Shown: positions 44,254 to 54,084 of the stretch, in pieces
Layout of the letters: every line of letters starts with the position of its first letter
Numbering within the stretch: position 1 is the first letter of the stretch
NCBI RefSeq assembly: GCF_900258515.1
Contig: NZ_LT984884.1
Span: 2,787,696 to 2,851,695 of the forward strand
Length of the DNA: 64,000 nt
Source of the DNA: Lentibacillus sp. Marseille-P4043
Lineage (GTDB): Bacteria > Bacillota > Bacilli > Bacillales > Amphibacillaceae
Direction: 5' to 3'
The notes under the pieces: generated by a model
What the model was told of the DNA's origin: nothing
What the model saw: only the letters and a program-made list of their open reading frames with translations
Database searches by the model: none
Program-made: the position numbers and the translations under genes

Positions 44254-45126
44254 ATGGAAATCATTCGTGCCAAGTCAGACATGCAAAGGAAGTCATTTAA
44301 CTATATCCGTGCTAATAAGACAATCGGTTTCGTCCCGACGATGGGATTCTTTCACGAAGGACACCTTGCTTTAATGGAACAGGCGAAACGGGATAATGAT
44401 CTCGTTATCACCAGTATATTTGTTAATCCATTACAATTTGGACCTAACGAAGACTATGAGCGATATCCAAGAAATGAAGAAAATGATATTGCACTAGCAG
44501 AAAAAGCGGGTGTAGATATTGTTTTTATTCCAGATGCTAAGGATATGTATCCAACTAAAATGCTAATTTCTATGGCTATTGAAGAACGGATAAATGTTTT
44601 ATGTGGACGCACACGATCTGGCCATTTTGAAGGAGTTTTAACGGTATTATCAAAACTTTTTCATCTTACTCAACCTTCAAAAGCATATTTTGGGATGAAA
44701 GATGCCCAACAGATTGCAGTTGTGGATGCTCTGATCAAGGATTTAGATTTTCCGGTCGATTTAATCGCTCTACCAACGATTCGAGAAAATGACGGCTTAG
44801 CGAAGAGCAGCCGAAATGTTAACCTTGATGAAAATGAACGAGAAGAAGCAGTGTTCTTATACAAAGCATTGCAATATGGTCGGGAATTAGTAGTTGACGG
44901 AGAAAAAAATCCTGCTATCATTGTAAAAGAGGTTATGGACATAATTGACAAACAAACAAATGGGACAATTGATTATGTCGAATTATTGAGCTACCCTGCA
45001 TTACAGCCTGTTTCACTTGTAGATCAACAAGTGATTTTAGCAACAGCAGTTAAGTTTAAACAAGCTCGGTTAATCGATAACCTGATTTTTGATAAAAATG
45101 GAAGTTTAGTCAAACGGATCGAGTAG
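44254..45126 (+). CDS. panC: Pantothenate synthetase
   Basis: The 290-residue enzyme ligates pantoate and beta-alanine with ATP. Signatures are GFVPTMGFFHEGHLALM (HxGH ATP site), FVNPLQFGPNEDYERYPR, the GRTRSGHFEGVLTVLSKLF stretch, YFGMKDAQQ and SSRNVNL. The ATG at 44254 follows AAGTAGGTCG; frame upstream of it overlaps panB. Confidence 0.95.
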   Translation: MEIIRAKSDMQRKSFNYIRANKTIGFVPTMGFFHEGHLALMEQAKRDNDLVITSIFVNPLQFGPNEDYERYPRNEENDIALAEKAGVDIVFIPDAKDMYPTKMLISMAIEERINVLCGRTRSGHFEGVLTVLSKLFHLTQPSKAYFGMKDAQQIAVVDALIKDLDFPVDLIALPTIRENDGLAKSSRNVNLDENEREEAVFLYKALQYGRELVVDGEKNPAIIVKEVMDIIDKQTNGTIDYVELLSYPALQPVSLVDQQVILATAVKFKQARLIDNLIFDKNGSLVKRIE

Positions 45127-45138
45127 GGGGAAGGATTT

Positions 45139-45546
45139 ATGTTTCGCACCATGATGAAAGCGAAAATTCATCGTGCACGAGTAACCGAAGCAAATCTGAA
45201 TTATGTTGGAAGTGTAACGATTGATCAAAATATTTTGGATCAAGTTGGTATTTTGCCACACGAAAAAGTCCAAATCGTAAATAATAATAATGGAGCACGG
45301 CTGGAAACCTACGTTATATCAGGTGATAGAGGATCTGGAGTTGTCTGCTTAAATGGTGCCGCAGCACGGCTTGTTCAACCTGATGATACAGTTATCATTG
45401 TATCGTATGCAATTGTTTCAGAAGAAGAGTTAGCATCATTTAAGCCAAAGGTTGCACTTATGAATGAAAAAAATGACATCACCGAGCTTATCGAACAAGA
45501 GCCACCAATGACTGAAATTCACGATGGAAAGATGCCGATTCGCTAA
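45139..45546 (+). CDS. panD: Aspartate 1-decarboxylase proenzyme
   Basis: The 135-residue pyruvoyl enzyme makes beta-alanine from aspartate. Self-cleavage occurs between Gly24 and Ser25 in NYVGSVTID, giving the pyruvoyl group; this site is intact. [17 protein letters not shown] is also typical. The C-terminal extension after residue 115 is normal for Bacillus. The ATG at 45139 follows GGGGGAAGG. A terminator follows. Confidence 0.96.
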   Translation: MFRTMMKAKIHRARVTEANLNYVGSVTIDQNILDQVGILPHEKVQIVNNNNGARLETYVISGDRGSGVVCLNGAAARLVQPDDTVIIVSYAIVSEEELASFKPKVALMNEKNDITELIEQEPPMTEIHDGKMPIR

Positions 45547-45570
45547 GTTGATGATGGATGTAAAAGGTGT

Positions 45571-45603
45571 AAACTCTTATCATGGATGCTGATAAGAGTT
45601 TTA
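45571..45603 (+). terminator. Rho-independent terminator of the pan genes
   Basis: AAACTCTTATC pairs with GATAAGAGTTT, then TT. Confidence 0.8.
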
Positions 45604-45699
45604 CTTATAAGCTCAACTTTCGCAGCGTGAAATGGACAAATAAACCTTGATAAAATAAGGAAGGATGGAGATTCACTGCTCAAGTTGACTTTGGATTTA

Positions 45700-46190
45700 A
45701 TCACTTTTAAACAAACTGCGACTGCTCTTCCCTATAAATACGTGCATTTACCGCCGTCCGGGATCGTTCCGGGTGGATGCTTTCCGCGGGCACGGCCTCA
45801 GCCTACTTGCCCCGGCGAGGGGTATGTCGACGTTGTCCGCAAAGGACGGTTTTAGTCGACCCTCCTTTTCAAACCACTCTGCGGGGTCTTCGGACACGTG
45901 CTATTCCCGCAGGAGTCACCACCATTCACTCACCCGGACTAGTGAAGTGGTAGGATACTTATAGAACAATTACCACTACGGCTAATGATCGTAAATGCAA
46001 TACCAGTGGAGGAAATGCACGGAGACTCCTGCGGGAAGAGAGGCCTAGGGGAGACCCCGGAAAGCGATAGCTTGAGGAGGCTCAGCAGCCGCCCGCGGAA
46101 AGCGTAGTGTATTTCCGGAACGGCGAGGGAGCAATTTCTTAGTTTACTTCGCATTTTATATATAAATCAACTTCAACAAATGCTTTCAAT
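45700..46190. mobile_element. MITE A4: decayed foldback element
   Basis: Degenerate ends are AAACAAACTGCGAC at about 45711 and TTACTTCGCATTTTATATATAAATCAAC near 46145. Two GC-rich modules face each other: about 45755-45960 (GCTTTCCGCGGGCACGGCCT...CTGCGGGGTCTTCGGACACG) and about 46005-46130 (GGAGACTCCTGCGGGAAGAG...CGCGGAAAGCG). The first holds a private insertion with a GGGTCGAC-type hairpin (45815-45885). The outer 25 bp typical of the family are not recognisable, so the boundaries are approximate. Together with the terminator it accounts for most of the gap between panD and dinG; 46191-46340 shows nothing I can name. Confidence 0.6.
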
Positions 46191-46340
46191 GAAGCGAGTA
46201 GGTCTTTATGTTTTACAAAGGTTGTCAAGGCAATTATTAGAAATGTTTCAAGTTTGCCTCAGCTAACTGTTTGATCTCATTTTATTGGTGCGAAAGTGAG
46301 TTATAAGGGAATAATTACGTTGTGATAGGGGGTGTAATGG

Positions 46341-49139
46341 ATGGATAAGTTTGTCGTTATTGATCTCGAAACGACAGGTCATTCACCAGCAAACAAAGAC
46401 AAAATTATTGAAGTAGGAATTGTGACGATCGAAAATAATGAAATAACAAATGAGTTTTCCACACTGCTAAATCCAGGGAAACCAATTCCTCCTTTTATCG
46501 CAAATTTAACGGGAATAGCTGATCAAGATGTCATAGATGCACCTACTTTTTCAGAAAAAGCAGATGAGATTGTTGCAATGTTTCAGGACAGTTATTTAAT
46601 TGCCCATAATGTACCGTTTGATTTAGGCTTTTTAAATGAGGAACTTGCTTTTAATAACAAGAAAAAACTAACAAACCCAGTTATTGATACGGTTGAACTT
46701 GCAAGAATCCTTTATCCGCAAGCCCCAAGTTTCAAACTCGGTCAATTGGCAGATTATATTCAAATTAAACACGATGATCCACATCGTGCATTGTCAGATG
46801 CCTTTGTAACGGCAAAATTATTGTTAAAATTAAAAGAAAAGCTAGAATCATTGCCTTACGAAACAATTGATCATCTTTTAAAACTTGAACCAATGTTAAA
46901 ATCGGATTTATACCAGCTGCTAAATGCTAGACAGCAAGCATTGGCATTCTCAACAGAAGATAACCAAGACATTGTTTCTTATCGTGGATTGGCCTTCAAG
47001 AAAATGACGGAATATAAAAAAGCAAACACTGAAATAGATTCTCCCTATGGTAATTATCTTGATGATATATATGAACATAATGGAACGATGGAACAACAAA
47101 TGCGTCGTTACGAAAAAAGAAACGGGCAACGAGAAATGTCTGAACATATTTATGATGCATTTCGCTCTGAAAAACATGGGTTGATAGAGGCAGAGACAGG
47201 AACCGGTAAGTCATTGGCTTATTTGCTTCCAGCTGTTTATGAAGCGATTCAGACGAACAAACGAATTGTAATTAGTACCTATACAACCCAATTACAATCA
47301 CAGCTGCTAGATGAAGAAATTCCACTAATTCATAAATTAGTTTCATTTCCATTTCATGTTGCATTGTTAAAAGGAAAGCAGCATTACATAAGCTTGGAAA
47401 AATTTGAACATGAATTATCATCCGAACAACAAGACAACTATGATATCGTCCTAACAAAAGCCATGCTTCTAGTTTGGTTAACGGAAACCGAGACAGGGGA
47501 TATCGATGAAATTCAGTTGCCATCGAGTGGTTTTTTATTTTTTAAACGCATTTCCACAGATACAGAAGGATATGCTGATCCAACATCACCATGGTTTACC
47601 AGGTCATTTTACCAGCATGCCAAACGCCAAGCACAAAAAGCCGACATCGTTATTACCAATCATGCATTATTATGTACAGATATGTTTAATGGGTATCAGT
47701 TTTTACCCGCATACGACAAAGCAATCATTGACGAGGCCCATCATTTAGAAGAAACAGCCTCCAAACATTATGGATTGAAGCTTGATTATGCAACAATCCA
47801 TTATCGTTTAAATCATATCGGTAGAACGGATGAAGCGAATTTGCTTGGAAAAATAGCGACAACCTATTCGATTGAAAATACACCGATGGATAAATGGAAT
47901 AATATTTATGAAAATGCGAAATATGAGGTTGACGATTTATTTCGCTATCTTTTTCAATATGTAGTTGATCAGCAAAAAAACAAAAAATCTTATAGCGATA
48001 TCGGGCGCATTCAGTACCGATTTGAAAACGATCAGGAACATCCAAACAAGTGGAGTACAATAAGGGAAATGGCTACGAGATTAACCTTTTATTTTCGCGA
48101 TCTTATTCATATTTTGGCATATACAGAACAATATTTGGAAAAAAGTGAACTACTTACAAAAAATGACAAAGATGAAATAGATATCACGATTGAGTTATTG
48201 CAAACATTTATTGATCATATTGAGCAACTGTTTCTAATCGATGATGATGGGGGAAGTAACGTTAAATGGATTGAAATCGAAGCGTTTGGAGCAAAAAATG
48301 CTGTTTATATCTACAGTGAACCAATTAATATGTCTACATTATTAGCAGATGACTTTTTTGAACAAAAGCAAAGTGTTATATTAACAAGTGCCACGTTAAC
48401 GATGAAAAATTCGTTCGCCTTTATTCAAAATCGTTTAGGATTAATGGATGATCGATTGATGACAGCAAAAATTAAATCTCCGTTTTCGTATCAAGATCAA
48501 GTTCAGTTAATGATTCCGAATGACTTTCCCGATATAAAGCATGGAAATTTGGACGATTATATTTATGCAACAAGTGAAGCAATATTATCATTGGCAGAGA
48601 TTACCAAAGGCCGTATGTTAATCCTGTTTACATCGTATGACATGTTGAAGAAATCATACACCGTACTGAAGGAAACACTGGATTTAACGAAGTATGTCCT
48701 GATTGCCCAGGGAATTTCAAGTGGAAGTCGTGCAAGGTTAAAGAAAAACTTTATTAATTATGAACAAGCCATTTTACTCGGAACAAGTTCTTTTTGGGAA
48801 GGTGTCGATATACCTGGTGAAGATTTATCATGTCTAGTCATTGTTCGTCTACCTTTTCAGCCGCCGGACCATCCCATATATGAAGCAAAAGCCAGCGACT
48901 TAAAAAGTAATGGTAAAAATGCATTTATGGAACTTTCACTGCCAAATGCTGTCATCCGGTTTAAACAAGGATTTGGACGGTTAATTCGTTCAACAAATGA
49001 TCGGGGGATTGTATTTGTTTGTGATGCGCGATTAATGAAGGCTCGTTATGGCAATTATTTTACCGACTCAATTCCAAATGTGCCAACAACATTTGATTCG
49101 ACACAACGGTTAATGGATAAGGCAGAACAATGGTTTTAG
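46341..49139 (+). CDS. dinG: DinG-family 3'-5' exonuclease with helicase-like domain
   Basis: The 932-residue Firmicute-type DinG has an N-terminal DEDDh exonuclease domain (about 1-170; VIDLETTG with D8 and E10, AHNVPFDLGFL, HRALSDA) fused to an XPD-like superfamily 2 helicase domain. Walker A is AETGTGKS (about 284-291), Walker B is DEAH at 464-467, and motif VI is QGFGRLIRS near the C-terminus. The region between Walker A and DEAH has only one Cys, so the four-Cys iron-sulfur cluster of E. coli DinG/XPD is absent. This is the usual Bacillus/Staphylococcus form, reported to act as a nuclease. ATG at 46341 follows AGGGGGTG. Confidence 0.93.
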   Translation: MDKFVVIDLETTGHSPANKDKIIEVGIVTIENNEITNEFSTLLNPGKPIPPFIANLTGIADQDVIDAPTFSEKADEIVAMFQDSYLIAHNVPFDLGFLNEELAFNNKKKLTNPVIDTVELARILYPQAPSFKLGQLADYIQIKHDDPHRALSDAFVTAKLLLKLKEKLESLPYETIDHLLKLEPMLKSDLYQLLNARQQALAFSTEDNQDIVSYRGLAFKKMTEYKKANTEIDSPYGNYLDDIYEHNGTMEQQMRRYEKRNGQREMSEHIYDAFRSEKHGLIEAETGTGKSLAYLLPAVYEAIQTNKRIVISTYTTQLQSQLLDEEIPLIHKLVSFPFHVALLKGKQHYISLEKFEHELSSEQQDNYDIVLTKAMLLVWLTETETGDIDEIQLPSSGFLFFKRISTDTEGYADPTSPWFTRSFYQHAKRQAQKADIVITNHALLCTDMFNGYQFLPAYDKAIIDEAHHLEETASKHYGLKLDYATIHYRLNHIGRTDEANLLGKIATTYSIENTPMDKWNNIYENAKYEVDDLFRYLFQYVVDQQKNKKSYSDIGRIQYRFENDQEHPNKWSTIREMATRLTFYFRDLIHILAYTEQYLEKSELLTKNDKDEIDITIELLQTFIDHIEQLFLIDDDGGSNVKWIEIEAFGAKNAVYIYSEPINMSTLLADDFFEQKQSVILTSATLTMKNSFAFIQNRLGLMDDRLMTAKIKSPFSYQDQVQLMIPNDFPDIKHGNLDDYIYATSEAILSLAEITKGRMLILFTSYDMLKKSYTVLKETLDLTKYVLIAQGISSGSRARLKKNFINYEQAILLGTSSFWEGVDIPGEDLSCLVIVRLPFQPPDHPIYEAKASDLKSNGKNAFMELSLPNAVIRFKQGFGRLIRSTNDRGIVFVCDARLMKARYGNYFTDSIPNVPTTFDSTQRLMDKAEQWF

Positions 49140-49157
49140 TGAAAATTAATTAAAAAT

Positions 49158-49190
49158 ACTGATGCACCAATCGATGCATCAGTTATTATG
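49158..49190 (+). terminator. Probable terminator of dinG
   Basis: ACTGATGCA pairs with TGCATCAGT, followed by TTATT. The T run is weak. Confidence 0.5.
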
Positions 49191-49370
49191 GTATGGGCCT
49201 GGAAAATTTTTTGTTGAAATAAATACAAAACATTAAAAAGCTTGTTATACTGTATAGGGTCAGACAAAATATATTTATCTCAAGCGTACTATTAGTTTTT
49301 ACCATGGTAAGTGTACTATGTGTAGCAAAAATTGATAAAACAAGAAGCTTTTTTTATGGAGGGATTACAA

Positions 49371-49538
49371 TTGAACAATATGGAGACATTATCAACATTA
49401 AAAATCCACTATTCCGCAGATTTGTACAAAATTGTCGATTGCTTAAATCGAACACTAAAAAAGGAAGATCTAATGTTTGGTTTGGCATTAGATAAAACTG
49501 ATGAAAATCAAGCAGTATTCACAATCTATCGTACCTAG
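49371..49538 (+). CDS. ypmA: Small protein YpmA (DUF4264)
   Basis: The 55-residue protein has the family core LYKIVDCLNRTLKKEDLMFGLALD and ends FTIYRT. Function is unknown. The TTG start at 49371 follows ATGGAGGG at eight bases; longer frames from ATG 49332 lack a ribosome site. It lies between dinG and ypmB as in B. subtilis, and overlaps ypmB by 38 bases. Confidence 0.8.
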   Translation: MNNMETLSTLKIHYSADLYKIVDCLNRTLKKEDLMFGLALDKTDENQAVFTIYRT

Positions 49539-50037
49539 TTGGTTAAAATGGATTTTGTTGATTATTTGTCTTGTCCTCATTTCTTGTTTGATCTATATCG
49601 GCTTTTTATACCATAGTATCCAGGAAAGTAAAAATGCTGGTTTTAATGACACAAAAGAACGTGTATTGAAAAACACGGAATTGACAGAAATTGATCGTAT
49701 TTCGAAATTTCAGGGTAAAAAAACATACCACATTTTATTTGGTAGTACAAACGATCAGGATGAAAAGATTGTTTTCGTACCGATTCCGTCTTCTAAATCA
49801 GAAAATATAACAATCATCGATGCATCTGACATATTACACGAGCAAAATGTTATTGATCAATGGCAAGAGCAATGTAAAAAATGTGAACTTATCGACGTTA
49901 CCCCAGCAATGATTGAGAACAAAGCCTTATGGGAAGTCACATATAAAGATAGTTCAGATCGCTATACGTTTGATTATTTATCTATTTACGATGGTTCGCG
50001 TTTTCAGCAAATCCGGTTAAAGAGTATGTTTAATTAA
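49501..50037 (+). CDS. ypmB: Membrane-anchored DUF5590 protein YpmB
   Basis: The 178-residue protein has a short cytoplasmic N-terminus, one membrane helix (about 17-37) and an extracytoplasmic domain ending with the PepSY-like ALWEVTYKDSSDRYTFDYLSIYDG. The family is often linked to cell-wall or protease regulation, but no function is proven. The start ATG at 49501 has no clear ribosome site and overlaps ypmA, so either translation is coupled or the true start is slightly downstream. Confidence 0.75.
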   Translation: MKIKQYSQSIVPSWLKWILLIICLVLISCLIYIGFLYHSIQESKNAGFNDTKERVLKNTELTEIDRISKFQGKKTYHILFGSTNDQDEKIVFVPIPSSKSENITIIDASDILHEQNVIDQWQEQCKKCELIDVTPAMIENKALWEVTYKDSSDRYTFDYLSIYDGSRFQQIRLKSMFN

Positions 50038-50093
50038 ACAGGTAAACCAGAAGATTTCAATATGTTAAACAACCCTACAAGGAAGGTGATTTC

Positions 50094-51278
50094 ATGGAAT
50101 TAGCAAATAGAGTTAAAACATTAACACCATCTTCAACTCTCGCTATTACAGCTAAAGCGAAAGAATTAAAAGAGCAGGGCTATGATGTCATTGGATTGGG
50201 AGCAGGCGAGCCAGATTTTAATACACCAAAATATATTATCGACGCAGCAGAAAAAGCGATGCGTGAAGGGATGACAAAATATACACCATCTGGCGGAACA
50301 GTGGAACTTAAAAAAGCGATCATAAATAAACTAAAAAACGATAATCATTTGTCCTATAATGCAAGTGAAATCATTGTTACAACCGGTGCGAAACATGCAC
50401 TATATACGTTATTCCAAGTACTATTAAACCCAGCAGATGAAGTAATTATTCCAACACCATATTGGGTAAGCTATCCAGAACAGGTTAAACTAGCCGGTGG
50501 TAAACCTGTTTTTGTTACAGCAGAAGAAACGAATCAATTTAAATTAACACCTGATCAATTAGAAGCAGCTATTACAGAAAAGACAAAAGCATTTATTATC
50601 AATTCACCGAGCAACCCAACCGGTATGATGTATAATGAAAAAGAGCTGGCAGCACTTGGTGACGTTTGTCTAAAACATAATATTATGATCATTTCCGATG
50701 AGATTTATGAAAAATTAATTTACACTGATGATGTGCATGTCTCGATTGCGCAAATTTCTGATGTGCTAAAAGAACAAACTATTATTATTAATGGTGTGTC
50801 TAAATCACACGCAATGACAGGCTGGCGGATTGGTTATGCAGCTGGAAATGAGAAAATCATTAAAGCAATGACAAATCTTGCGTCACATTCGACATCAAAC
50901 CCGACGTCAATCGCACAGTATGCCGCACTTGCTGCATATTCAGCAAATGATGATGCTACGGATGAAATGAAACGTGCATTTAAAGAGCGATTAGAACAGA
51001 TGTATCACCTAATAAATGATATACCAGGCGTAACTTGTATAAAGCCAAAGGGAGCCTTTTATTTGTTCCCTAATGTACAGGAAGCAGTTAATATGACTGG
51101 ATTTACAAGTGTCGACGAGTGGGTTACCGCATTATTAGAAGAGGAGAAAGTTGCCCTTGTTCCAGGATCCGGTTTTGGAGCAGAACATAATGTACGCCTA
51201 TCTTATGCAACATCAATTGAATTATTATCAGAAGCAGCAAAACGAATAAAACGGTTTGTCTTAAACCATCAATCATAG
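50094..51278 (+). CDS. aspB: Aspartate aminotransferase
   Basis: The 394-residue class I PLP aminotransferase interconverts aspartate and oxaloacetate. GLGAGEPDFNTP, INSPSNPTG, SDEIYEKLIY and the PLP-lysine motif NGVSKSHAMTGWRIGYAAG (Lys near residue 238) are all present. The ATG at 50094 follows AAGGAAGGTG. It directly precedes asnS, giving aspartate and asparagine functions side by side as in B. subtilis. Confidence 0.95.
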   Translation: MELANRVKTLTPSSTLAITAKAKELKEQGYDVIGLGAGEPDFNTPKYIIDAAEKAMREGMTKYTPSGGTVELKKAIINKLKNDNHLSYNASEIIVTTGAKHALYTLFQVLLNPADEVIIPTPYWVSYPEQVKLAGGKPVFVTAEETNQFKLTPDQLEAAITEKTKAFIINSPSNPTGMMYNEKELAALGDVCLKHNIMIISDEIYEKLIYTDDVHVSIAQISDVLKEQTIIINGVSKSHAMTGWRIGYAAGNEKIIKAMTNLASHSTSNPTSIAQYAALAAYSANDDATDEMKRAFKERLEQMYHLINDIPGVTCIKPKGAFYLFPNVQEAVNMTGFTSVDEWVTALLEEEKVALVPGSGFGAEHNVRLSYATSIELLSEAAKRIKRFVLNHQS

Positions 51279-51296
51279 TTTTTGGAGGGAATTTTT

Positions 51297-52589
51297 TTGA
51301 AAACAACGATATCAGAAGTACCCAAACATGAAGGACAACAAGTAACAATCGGCGCATGGCTTGCCAATAAGCGTTCAAGTGGTAAAATTGCCTTTTTGCA
51401 ATTGCGTGATGGAACGGGGTTCATTCAAGCAGTAGTTGCTAAAAATGATGTAAGTGAAGATGATTTTCAACTTGCAAAAAACATGTCACAAGAAACGTCC
51501 ATGTACATAACTGGAACGATTGTTGAGGACAAGCGGTCACCATTTGGCTATGAAATGCAAGTACAGCAGATTGAATTAATTCATGAAGCCGTTGATTATC
51601 CAATCACACCAAAAGAGCATGGTACAGAATTTCTAATGGACCATCGTCATCTTTGGCTTCGTTCTAAGCGACAACATGCAGTTATGAAAATTCGTAATGA
51701 AATTATTCGGGCTACATACCAATTTTATAATGAAAGTGGCTACGTTAAAATTGATCCCCCAATCCTAACAGGATCATCCGCCGAAGGAACTACTGAATTA
51801 TTCCATACTCAGTATTTCGATGAAGAAGCCTATTTATCACAAAGCGGACAACTGTACATGGAAGCAGCAGCAATGGCTTTCGGTAAAGTATTTTCTTTTG
51901 GTCCAACATTTCGTGCGGAAAAATCAAAGACAAGAAGACATCTCATTGAATTTTGGATGATTGAACCAGAAATGGCTTTTGTTGATCATGATGAAAGTTT
52001 ACAAATCCAAGAACAATATGTAAGCTTTATCGTACAATCCGTTTTAAATAATTGTAAACTGGAACTTGGCATATTGGAACGTGATACATCAAAACTTGAG
52101 TTAATTAAGGCACCTTTTCCAAGGATTTCATATGACGATGCGGTCGAACTACTAAAAGAAAAGGGATTTACTGATATTGAATGGGGAGAAGATTTTGGTG
52201 CACCGCATGAAACAGCAATTGCCGAAAGTTTTGATAAACCAGTGTTCATCACAAACTATCCAAAAGATATTAAGGCTTTCTACATGAAACCAGATCCAAA
52301 CCGCGATGATGTCGTTTTATGTGCTGATTTAATTGCCCCAGAAGGGTATGGCGAAATCATTGGTGGCTCACAACGTATCGATGATTTAGAATTGATGAAA
52401 CAACGTTATGAGGAACATAACTTGACCGGCGAGGCGTACAAATGGTATTTGGAACTTCGTCAGTATGGGAGTGTTCCACATTCCGGATTTGGACTTGGCC
52501 TTGAGCGAACAGTAGCATGGCTGTCAGGTGTTGAACACGTAAGGGAGACAATTCCATTCCCAAGACTATTAAACAGACTATATCCTTGA
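51297..52589 (+). CDS. asnS: Asparaginyl-tRNA synthetase
   Basis: The 430-residue class IIb synthetase charges tRNA-Asn. The N-terminal OB-fold anticodon domain (about 1-105, [24 protein letters not shown]) is followed by the catalytic core with motif 2 [21 protein letters not shown] and motif 3 [15 protein letters not shown]. The start is TTG at 51297, seven bases after GGAGGG. No T-box leader is present in the 18-bp gap after aspB, so the gene depends on upstream transcription. Confidence 0.95.
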   Translation: MKTTISEVPKHEGQQVTIGAWLANKRSSGKIAFLQLRDGTGFIQAVVAKNDVSEDDFQLAKNMSQETSMYITGTIVEDKRSPFGYEMQVQQIELIHEAVDYPITPKEHGTEFLMDHRHLWLRSKRQHAVMKIRNEIIRATYQFYNESGYVKIDPPILTGSSAEGTTELFHTQYFDEEAYLSQSGQLYMEAAAMAFGKVFSFGPTFRAEKSKTRRHLIEFWMIEPEMAFVDHDESLQIQEQYVSFIVQSVLNNCKLELGILERDTSKLELIKAPFPRISYDDAVELLKEKGFTDIEWGEDFGAPHETAIAESFDKPVFITNYPKDIKAFYMKPDPNRDDVVLCADLIAPEGYGEIIGGSQRIDDLELMKQRYEEHNLTGEAYKWYLELRQYGSVPHSGFGLGLERTVAWLSGVEHVRETIPFPRLLNRLYP

Positions 52590-52610
52590 TTAATCGAACT
52601 CGTTTCGTAG

Positions 52611-52646
52611 TTAAAATCCCTTGTGTAAAAGCGAGGGATTTTAAAC
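52611..52646 (+). terminator. Rho-independent terminator of asnS
   Basis: TTAAAATCCC pairs with GGGATTTTAA around a 14-nt loop. There is no long T run outside the stem. Confidence 0.65.
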
Positions 52647-52691
52647 GTTATCAAAGCTTTTCCATGCTATACTAGGAGTGAGGTGCATACA

Positions 52692-53372
52692 TTGCGTAAA
52701 TCAATCCAAATCCAACAAATATTACTAAACCAGTTGCAAGTGCCAACGAGGTTGTTAACAAATTATAAATCGCTCGGACTAGACGAAAAGGACGTTATGC
52801 TGTTATTACAAATATATCGATTTATTTTTGATGAAAATGAATTTCCAACACCGGCCGAACTGACATCATTTCTAACGATAGACGAACAAGAATGTTCAAC
52901 TATATTGCGCAAGCTGATTCAAAAGGGATTTTTGGCAATTGAGCAAACAAAAAATGAACAAAATCAATGGAGTGAACTATACTCCTTAGACCCGCTTTGG
53001 GAAAAAATATTTTCGACCGTCAAGCCGGAAACAGAACAGGAAGATGGCTCCATTTTTATTCTATTTGAGCAAGAATTCGGCAGGCCATTGTCACCATTTG
53101 AAATCGAAACCATCAATGTATGGTTAGATGAAGACGAATTAGCACCGTCATTAATTAAAGCAGCATTAAGGGAATCGGTTTTAATGGGAAAACTTAATTT
53201 TAAATATATCGATCGAATTCTCCGAGATTGGAAGAAGAAAGGGATAAAAACAGTCGAACAAGCAAGAGAGGCAACCAAATCATTTCATAATAAACAAACG
53301 AGTAAACCAACAGCACCAACCAAAAAGAGGGATACATCGTTTTACTATAACTGGCTAGAAGGGGAGGATTAA
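52692..53372 (+). CDS. dnaD: DNA replication initiation/restart protein DnaD
   Basis: The 226-residue primosomal protein acts with DnaA, DnaB and DnaI in helicase loading. An N-terminal winged-helix DDBH1 domain (about 1-100) and a C-terminal DDBH2 domain with EQEFGRPLSPFEIETINVWLDE and YIDRILRDWKKKGIKT are present. The conserved end is FYYNWLEGED. The start is TTG at 52692 after GAGTGAGGTG; the GTG at 52683 is inside that site. Followed three bases later by nth, a conserved pair. Confidence 0.93.
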   Translation: MRKSIQIQQILLNQLQVPTRLLTNYKSLGLDEKDVMLLLQIYRFIFDENEFPTPAELTSFLTIDEQECSTILRKLIQKGFLAIEQTKNEQNQWSELYSLDPLWEKIFSTVKPETEQEDGSIFILFEQEFGRPLSPFEIETINVWLDEDELAPSLIKAALRESVLMGKLNFKYIDRILRDWKKKGIKTVEQAREATKSFHNKQTSKPTAPTKKRDTSFYYNWLEGED

Positions 53373-53375
53373 ACG

Positions 53376-54032
53376 GTGCTAACTAAAAAACAGGTCCAGT
53401 TTTGTCTGGATCGCATGCGTGAAATGTTCCCACATGCCGAATGCGAACTGAATCATGCCAATCCATTTGAATTAGTCATTGCTGTACTTTTATCTGCTCA
53501 ATGTACCGATGTGTTGGTCAATAAGGTGACAAAAGAATTGTTTAAAAAATATCAAACACCTGAAGATTATTTAGCTGTCACTTTAGAGGAATTACAACAG
53601 GACATCCGATCAATTGGACTTTATCGGAACAAGGCAAAAAATATTCGCAAACTTTGCCAAATGTTGATTGATGAATATGGTGGGGAAGTTCCGGAAACAA
53701 AGGAGGAACTCATGAAATTGGCAGGTGTTGGACGAAAAACTGCTAATGTTGTCGCTTCGGTTGCTTTTCATGAACCTGCGATTGCAGTTGACACACACGT
53801 CGAACGGGTTGCTAAACGACTAGGCTTTTGCCGATGGAAGGGTTCCGTATTAGAAGTAGAACAAACATTAATGAAAAAAGTTCCCAAAAATGAGTGGAGT
53901 GAAACACACCACCGGATGATCTTCTTTGGTAGATACCATTGCAAGGCTAAAAATCCAAATTGCCCTGAATGTCCTCTGTTAGAAGTTTGCAGGGAAGGTC
54001 AGAAACGAATGAAGAAACGAAATGCTATTTAA
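53376..54032 (+). CDS. nth: Endonuclease III (DNA glycosylase/AP lyase)
   Basis: The 218-residue base-excision repair enzyme removes oxidised pyrimidines. Helix-hairpin-helix LAGVGRKTANVV with the catalytic lysine, the catalytic aspartate in AVDTHVERVAKRLG, and the iron-sulfur cluster ligands C-x6-C-x2-C-x5-C in CKAKNPNCPECPLLEVC are all present. The GTG start at 53376 follows GGGGAGG. A bidirectional terminator separates it from ponA; ypoC, which follows nth in B. subtilis, is absent. Confidence 0.96.
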   Translation: MLTKKQVQFCLDRMREMFPHAECELNHANPFELVIAVLLSAQCTDVLVNKVTKELFKKYQTPEDYLAVTLEELQQDIRSIGLYRNKAKNIRKLCQMLIDEYGGEVPETKEELMKLAGVGRKTANVVASVAFHEPAIAVDTHVERVAKRLGFCRWKGSVLEVEQTLMKKVPKNEWSETHHRMIFFGRYHCKAKNPNCPECPLLEVCREGQKRMKKRNAI

Positions 54033-54079
54033 AAAGACCGAGGCAGCTCACTTTAAAATGAGCTGCCTCGGTCTTTTTT
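54031..54079. terminator. Strong bidirectional terminator between nth and ponA
   Basis: AAAAGACCGAGGCAGCTCA pairs perfectly with its complement across an 8-nt loop, with A and T runs on the two sides. It serves both convergent genes. Confidence 0.9.
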
Positions 54080-54084
54080 TATTT

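Noticed and set aside
49304..49495. 63-residue frame overlapping the start of ypmA
   Set aside because: A different frame without ribosome site; the ypmA frame has family-specific residues and AGGAGGG-type spacing.
51279..51296. T-box leader for asnS
   Set aside because: Only 18 bp separate aspB and asnS, and no T-box sequence (TGGNACCGCG) is visible upstream.
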